Shown here in pieces: positions 6,760-10,606 of a stretch of DNA of 10,606 nt. The stretch's first letter is position 1. Each line of letters starts with the position of its first letter. The position numbers and the translations under genes are program-made. The DNA is from DATLXU01 sp035575515 (GTDB taxonomy: Bacteria > Acidobacteriota > Blastocatellia > UBA7656). Under the pieces are notes generated by a model. It did no database searches, was not told where the DNA came from, and saw only the letters and a list, made by a program, of their open reading frames with translations. Location: NCBI GenBank assembly GCA_035575515.1, contig DATLXU010000046.1, positions 1 to 10,606 of the forward strand. Direction: 5' to 3'.

Positions 6760-7146
6760 ATGGAGAGAAAAAACATTTCAAGCGGCATGAAGTGGGAGCC
6801 GATTGTCGGCTACTCGCGTGCTGTGCGCGTCGGATCATCAGTTCACGTTTCTGGCACGACAGCCACCGATTCAAGCGGTCAGATTGTCGGCATTGGCGAT
6901 GCTTACGCGCAGGCGGTGCAGACATTAAAAAACATCGAGACCGCGCTTCAATCAGCCGGAGCCACGTTGAAAGATGTCGTTCGCACTCGCATCTACGTCA
7001 CCAACATTGACGAATGGGAGAAGGTCGCAAAGGCTCACGGCGAATTCTTCGGCAACATTCGGCCCGCGACGAGCATGGTCGAAGTGAGCCGCCTGATCTC
7101 GCCTGAGATGCTCGTCGAGATTGAGGCCGACGCCGTGATTGGTTGA
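6760..7146 (+). CDS. Rid (YjgF/YER057c/UK114) family protein lacking the catalytic Arg
   Basis: The 128-residue product has the full-length Rid fold: strand VRVGSSVHVSGTTATDSSG (22-40), helix AYAQAVQTLKNIETALQSAGATLKDVV (48-74), RTRIYVTNIDEWEKVAKAHGEFFG (75-98) and VEVSRLISPEMLVEIEADAVI (107-127). Members of the RidA subfamily hydrolyse reactive enamines and imines made by PLP enzymes and use an arginine in a PARSxVEV motif. Here the motif reads RPATSMVEV, with Thr104 where that Arg sits, which places it among Rid proteins not expected to have this deaminase activity (family knowledge plus inference). Start: ATG 6760 is preceded by GGAGAAAGGG; the open frame upstream to 6655 shows no Rid homology. 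Its TGA overlaps the ATG of the next gene. Confidence 0.88.
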   Translation: MERKNISSGMKWEPIVGYSRAVRVGSSVHVSGTTATDSSGQIVGIGDAYAQAVQTLKNIETALQSAGATLKDVVRTRIYVTNIDEWEKVAKAHGEFFGNIRPATSMVEVSRLISPEMLVEIEADAVIG

Positions 7147-8408
7147 TGTCGCATTTCGGGGAAATTGATTTGACGGCCAGGACTCCGCATCGAATCAGGC
7201 GGCTCGGCAAGCTGACACTTGTGAACATATTCCTCGCGCTTCTGGCGCTCGCTTCGCTCAGCTACGCAGTCGTCACAGCGCCCGCGAACGGGAAAGACCT
7301 GTTTACATTTCAGCAAGGCGCGAAAAACTGGCTGACGCGCAGCTACCAGTTCGGAGCCGGACCAGGCCAGATGTATCCGCCGTTCACGCTGCCGCTCTTT
7401 TCTCCGCTCACGCTCTTTTCATTCGAGCACGCTTTGCTGCTGATGCTTGCGCTCAATCTCGCAGCTACGGCGGCCATCATCTATTTCACGGTCAAGCTCT
7501 GGGGCGCAAGGTGGTCAAACCAAGCGATCATATTTTTCGCGGCTTTCTTTCTAAGCTGGGCGCCTTACAGGGTGACGCTCAGATTGGGCCAGATAAGCCT
7601 AATCATAGTCGCGCTGCTGCTTGGCGCGCTGTTGGCAAGGCAGAAGAAAAATAACTGGCTTGCGGGCGCGCTGCTCGGCATATCGCTGTGCAAATACTCC
7701 CTGACGCTGCCGTTTTTTCTCTACTTTTTGTGGAAGCGAGAATGGAAGCTGATAGCCGCTGCGGTAACAGTCATGGCCGCGCTGACTCAGGTCTTCGCAT
7801 GGCATCTGGGAATAACGGCGCTTGACGCGACGCTCAATTATATTCACTCAGTCGGCCAGCTATATGCGGTGAAAGTTTATGCTTTCACGGGCACGACTGA
7901 AATTAAGATGCTCATCCTCAGTCTGACAGGCGGCAAAGTCGCTTTGGCAACAGCGATGAACATTGCATTGTCGCTTGCGGCTCTTGTGTGTCTCGCTGTC
8001 GTCGTTAGATTAAGCCCGAAGTGTGAAGCGACGCACCTCGCTGCGCTTGCGGCCTTTGCGATGTGGTCGGCTTATCATCGAACATACGACGCCATGCTGT
8101 GCATCATCCCCTCCGCAGTGCTGATTGATTTTTATGCGCGAGGAAGATTCGTGCGCTTCAGCAGGTTCTGGATTGCGGCCCTTGGACTCTTCATAATCAG
8201 CGTGCCCGGCCTTTTGACCGAAAGACTCAAACTGAGCGAAGCGGATTTATTGGCTAACCCGGCGGGATGGCTCGGATTGCACATCGAAAGCCTGCTTGTC
8301 TTTGCTCTGTTCTGGTCAATGTTATGGCTAGCGTGGAAGCGCGGCGCTGCGCCGGAGCAAATAAATGAGCGGCGCGAGCCGGAAGCGTCGCCTGCGCCTG
8401 CCAGTTAG
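7146..8408 (+). CDS. GT87 (DUF2029) family polytopic membrane glycosyltransferase
   Basis: The 420-residue integral membrane protein has a first hydrophobic segment at about 23-43, then a loop with conserved Asp51 (GKDLFTFQQGAKNWL) and the family signature MYPPFTLPLFSPL (76-88). Further membrane helices include GQISLIIVALLLGAL (148-162), WLAGALLGISLCKYSLTLPFFLYFLW (171-196) and several towards the C-terminus. Relatives (PF09594, for example actinobacterial mannosyltransferases) use polyprenyl-phosphate sugars on the outer face of the inner membrane to build glycolipids or glycans. Sugar and acceptor are unknown here. The ATG at 7146 shares its A with the TGA of the Rid gene (TGATG), and there is no clear SD, so translation is probably coupled; a TTG at 7143 is an alternative start. 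The C-terminus (about 400-420) is a charged, Pro/Ala-rich cytosolic tail. The TAG stop overlaps the stop of the convergent permease gene. Confidence 0.88.
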   Translation: MSHFGEIDLTARTPHRIRRLGKLTLVNIFLALLALASLSYAVVTAPANGKDLFTFQQGAKNWLTRSYQFGAGPGQMYPPFTLPLFSPLTLFSFEHALLLMLALNLAATAAIIYFTVKLWGARWSNQAIIFFAAFFLSWAPYRVTLRLGQISLIIVALLLGALLARQKKNNWLAGALLGISLCKYSLTLPFFLYFLWKREWKLIAAAVTVMAALTQVFAWHLGITALDATLNYIHSVGQLYAVKVYAFTGTTEIKMLILSLTGGKVALATAMNIALSLAALVCLAVVVRLSPKCEATHLAALAAFAMWSAYHRTYDAMLCIIPSAVLIDFYARGRFVRFSRFWIAALGLFIISVPGLLTERLKLSEADLLANPAGWLGLHIESLLVFALFWSMLWLAWKRGAAPEQINERREPEASPAPAS

Positions 8409-9874
8409 CTTTTGCGCGAGTGCGCTCGCTGCCAGATGAAGTATGCAGGAATGCCTGTAAGGATTATCGCAAAGACGAGGAGCGCGCCGGGCGTCCCCGT
8501 TGGCGCTGCGCCTCCCGCGAATGCCCATTTCAAAAACGATGCGTAGTAATGGAGGTTCTTCAAATCGTCAATCAAGGCATTTCCAACCAGAAACAACACA
8601 GCAAGAATGAACAGCATCGGCGTTACGGGATAGCCGAGCGTCTTGTAGGGCCGAGCTAAATCGGGCCGCTTGCGACGAAGCGCATAAACGGCGGCGACCG
8701 CTCCGGCGTAGAAAGGCCAGATGCCGAGCACGAACGTGTCGGCCAGCTGCTCGAAGTTCCTCAACAGCACGAACGTCACCGCAAGCGCAGCGGCGAGCGT
8801 AATCGCGACGTAAGGGGTCTTGAATCGCGGATGAACTGAAGCAATCTTCTTGAAGAACAACCCGTCATCGGCCATCGCGAAAAAGATTCGCGGCCCGGTC
8901 ATCATCGAGCCGTTGAGCGTGCCGAATGCTGAGATCATCACAGCCATCGCGGTGAGCTTCGCGCCCGTGTTGCCGATTATCTTTGTAGCTGCATCAGCCG
9001 CGACGAGCTTCGATGCAGCAATCTGATTCAATCCGAGCAGATGTATATATGCAAAGTTAGCGAGCAGGTAGATAGCGATTACTGCAATGGTTCCCCCAAT
9101 GAGAGCGAGCGGAAGGAATCTTTCAGGCTGCTTCACTTCTCCGCTCACAAACGTCACGTCGGCCCAACCGTCATAAGCCCACAACAATGATATGAATGCC
9201 AGCCCCACCATCGTTGTAGAAATCGCGCCAGCAGGTGTTGCCGCCGCTGTCGTTTCGGGCGATGCAGAGTTGCCGAAAATGAAGGCCGCGAGAACGAGCA
9301 GGATCAGGGCCGCGTACTTCGCGCCTGTGGTCAGGTTCTGGACGAGCGCGCCGAGCCGAACGCCAACGATGTTAAAGATGGCTACGATGATTATCGCTAC
9401 TGCTGCGATGTAATGGACTGCGGGCGCGCTTTGTTCCACAGGCCCTGCGGCGGTTTGAACAGTGACCGTGTGCGGCTGGCCTATGAAGCGCAAGAGGTAT
9501 TCCGCAAACGCGGTAGAGATTGCGCCGAGCGCAGAAGCTCGGATGATTACAAGCTCGCCCCAGCCGAACAGAAACGCAGGCAACCGGCCCCAGCCTTCTC
9601 GCAGGTAGACAAATACGCCGCCCGTTCGCGGGAGCGCGCCTGCAAGTTCGGCAAGCGTGAGCGCGCCGCACAAAGAGAAGAACCCGCCCGCGACCCACAT
9701 AAGCAAGTAAATGGTTGTATCGGGAACCTTAGTCGCAATGCTTGCGGGCGTGCGAAAGATGCCCGTGCCGATGGTCGAGCCTACGAGCACGGCAATTGCG
9801 CTGATGAGTCCCAGCCTTCGCGGAAGCGATGAGCGCGAATAGGTATCCACATTTTGTTCAGTCTGCGTTTCCAT
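8405..9874 (-). CDS. APC-superfamily amino acid permease
   Basis: The 489-residue inner-membrane transporter has about 12-13 hydrophobic segments. It shows the APC hallmark on helix 1, LISAIAVLVGSTIGTGIFRTP (residues 23-43, substrate-binding GSxIGxGIF), then AELAGALPRTGGVFVYLREGWG (75-96) on helices 2-3 and GELVIIRASALGAISTAFAEYLLRF. Layout and length fit L-amino-acid transporter-like permeases or exchangers (SteT, LAT group); the substrate cannot be read from the sequence. The N-terminal 20 residues are polar and cytosolic. The ATG at 9872-9874 has no SD; a TATAAT box only 13 bases upstream suggests a very short leader. The gene lies 41 bases after the stop of the DUF4149 gene and is convergent with the GT87 gene, their stop codons overlapping. 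No co-transported enzyme gene is adjacent to hint at substrate. Confidence 0.93.
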   Translation of the reverse strand: METQTEQNVDTYSRSSLPRRLGLISAIAVLVGSTIGTGIFRTPASIATKVPDTTIYLLMWVAGGFFSLCGALTLAELAGALPRTGGVFVYLREGWGRLPAFLFGWGELVIIRASALGAISTAFAEYLLRFIGQPHTVTVQTAAGPVEQSAPAVHYIAAVAIIIVAIFNIVGVRLGALVQNLTTGAKYAALILLVLAAFIFGNSASPETTAAATPAGAISTTMVGLAFISLLWAYDGWADVTFVSGEVKQPERFLPLALIGGTIAVIAIYLLANFAYIHLLGLNQIAASKLVAADAATKIIGNTGAKLTAMAVMISAFGTLNGSMMTGPRIFFAMADDGLFFKKIASVHPRFKTPYVAITLAAALAVTFVLLRNFEQLADTFVLGIWPFYAGAVAAVYALRRKRPDLARPYKTLGYPVTPMLFILAVLFLVGNALIDDLKNLHYYASFLKWAFAGGAAPTGTPGALLVFAIILTGIPAYFIWQRAHSRKS

Positions 9875-9887
9875 GAGTTTGATGGAG

Positions 9888-9914
9888 ATTATAGCTGGCT
9901 TCGATAATCGTCAA
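9888..9914 (-). promoter_or_regulatory. Candidate sigma-70-type promoter for the permease
   Basis: On the minus strand, TTGACG (9909-9914, five of six consensus bases) is followed after 15 bases by a perfect TATAAT (9888-9893). The spacer is shorter than the usual 17. Transcription would begin about 7 bases after the TATAAT, leaving roughly 5-7 bases before the ATG at 9874, so the message would be nearly leaderless, which fits the missing SD. Chance occurrence cannot be excluded. Confidence 0.4.
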
Positions 9915-9915
9915 G

Positions 9916-10467
9916 TCATCGCTTGAGCCATGAACGGACAGTGAGGAACAAAACGATAAGTCCTGCAAGCATCGCTGCGCCCATCAGCACGACCGAATAG
10001 CCGTGCAGGCTGTTGAACTCTACGCGGCGCGGGTCGGTCATCGGCACGTCGTCAATCCTGATCATCGAAACCCGAAGCGAAACCATCTGCGCTGAAATCC
10101 AGAACCTCGACAGCGCAGCCGCAGTGGTCATTATCAAGATGAGAACGAGTTGAACGGTTTTTACGGAATTGCTTGCGCGACGCGTCTGCCACGTCACCGC
10201 TTGAATCAAAACGAGCAGCGGGCCGATGACGAGGCCGAGCATCTCGACTTTGCCTATGGCGCTAGTGACGATACGACCGGCAAGCTCATGGTCATTTGGA
10301 AAGACAGCGAAGGCACTCGGAGCAACTGCGAAACTGAAGAAGATCATCGAGCCGAGCCACACCGCAAGCAACAGCGTTTCTGTGAAGGCCGCGAGTTGCT
10401 GCCAAACCGTAGAACCGGCTCCCAGAGCCGGTTCTGTGGCTTTCATATTTGCGGTGGTCGCTTCCAT
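9916..10467 (-). CDS. DUF4149 family membrane protein
   Basis: The 183-residue protein has four predicted membrane helices (about 24-48, 73-92, 103-123, 156-178). The first helix carries the DUF4149 (TMEM205-like) pattern LAVWLGSMIFFSFAVAPSAFAVFP, followed by AGRIVTSAIGKVEMLGLVIGPLLVL, and the third ends with SRFWISAQMVSLR. The loop before helix 4 contains FNSLHGYSVVLMGAAMLAG, also usual in the family. No biochemical role is established for bacterial members. The ATG at 10465-10467 comes 12 bases after the stop of the upstream gene, with a weak GAG-type SD; Met8 is a less supported alternative. Codons 11-19, just before the first helix, are formed by a perfect 11-bp palindrome. The gene probably belongs to an operon with the short gene at 10480-10606. 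Confidence 0.85.
   Translation of the reverse strand: MEATTANMKATEPALGAGSTVWQQLAAFTETLLLAVWLGSMIFFSFAVAPSAFAVFPNDHELAGRIVTSAIGKVEMLGLVIGPLLVLIQAVTWQTRRASNSVKTVQLVLILIMTTAAALSRFWISAQMVSLRVSMIRIDDVPMTDPRRVEFNSLHGYSVVLMGAAMLAGLIVLFLTVRSWLKR
10411..10435. repeat. Perfect 11-bp hairpin inside the DUF4149 coding sequence
   Basis: AGAACCGGCTC (10411-10421) is followed by three loop bases and its exact inverted copy GAGCCGGTTCT (10425-10435). It encodes residues 11-19 (TEPALGAGS) of the DUF4149 protein, in the variable leader before the first membrane helix. The stem keeps the frame open. It may be an inserted palindromic element or an RNA hairpin that affects early translation. Confidence 0.7.
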
Positions 10468-10479
10468 CTCTAGCTCAAG

Positions 10480-10606
10480 CTAATCCCCGCGAGCGGGTTT
10501 TTCTTCTGTCACATTCGATATAGCTTCGCCGTCGGGCAGGATGATGTTTTCGTGATCGGCGGTCACAAGCTCGCCTTCAATCGTTATTTCGTCGCCCGTC
10601 GGCATC
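10480..10606 (-). CDS. C-terminal end of an unrecognised protein (partial at right edge)
   Basis: An open minus-strand frame reaches the right edge and ends at TAG (10480-10482), 12 bases before the DUF4149 start. The visible 41 residues begin MPTGDEITIEGELVTADHENII and continue to a charged SNVTEEKPARGD tail. The Met at 10603-10605 could be a start, but the gene more likely continues outside the window. The alternation of hydrophobic and polar residues (ITIEGELVTADHENIILPDGEAI) suggests short beta strands. I do not recognise the family. Its tight spacing to the DUF4149 gene suggests one operon. Confidence 0.5.
   Translation of the reverse strand, partial: MPTGDEITIEGELVTADHENIILPDGEAISNVTEEKPARGD

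Noticed and set aside
10486..10502. Plus-strand hairpin CCCG/CGGG followed by five T
   Set aside because: Only a 4-bp stem, and no plus-strand gene precedes it; it is probably part of the minus-strand coding sequence by chance.

Overview
The window looks like ordinary chromosome from a Gram-negative, GC-rich (roughly high-50s percent by eye) bacterium. It has an outer-membrane porin with a signal peptide and a C-terminal Phe, Shine-Dalgarno sequences of the GGAGG type, a TPP riboswitch, and many GCG/CGC codons. The mix of a stand-alone cytosolic cobalamin-binding protein, GT87, DinB and DUF4149 genes with long palindromic intergenic repeats reminds me of Acidobacteriota (Blastocatellia/Pyrinomonadales). 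That placement is an impression and I could not test it. I see no rRNA, tRNA, CRISPR array, transposase or phage gene.

Layout. (1) Positions 1-272 hold the 3' end of an unrecognised gene with a charged C-terminal tail, closed by a clear rho-independent terminator. (2) Positions 317-3051 are a tight three-gene plus-strand set: a DcaP-like porin, a small MobB/BioD-like P-loop protein with a cysteine cluster, and a DinB-superfamily protein, separated by 16 and 22 bases. (3) Positions 3052-5189 hold a short-repeat inverted structure, a TPP riboswitch and thiC, whose SD lies at the 3' edge of the aptamer, so translational control by thiamine pyrophosphate is expected. (4) Positions 5192-5299 form a long palindrome, followed by a BtuF-like cobalamin-binding protein without signal peptide (5311-6240). 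(5) Positions 6315-6655 are a decayed Nudix hydrolase gene spread over three frames. (6) Positions 6760-8408 hold a Rid-family protein that lacks the usual catalytic arginine, coupled through TGATG to a GT87-type polytopic membrane glycosyltransferase. (7) Positions 8405-10606 are on the minus strand: an APC amino-acid permease whose stop codon interlocks with that of the GT87 gene, a DUF4149 membrane protein, and the end of another short or partial gene.

Functionally the window is a patchwork of envelope transport (porin, permease), cofactor metabolism (ThiC, cobalamin binding, a MobB-like NTPase) and housekeeping or damage-control families (Rid, Nudix, DinB). I do not see a coherent new defence or biosynthetic system. 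The less ordinary items are the three palindromic repeats (one inside a coding sequence), the Nudix pseudogene, the Arg-less Rid protein, the Cys-cluster P-loop protein tied to a porin, and a possible near-leaderless promoter for the permease.
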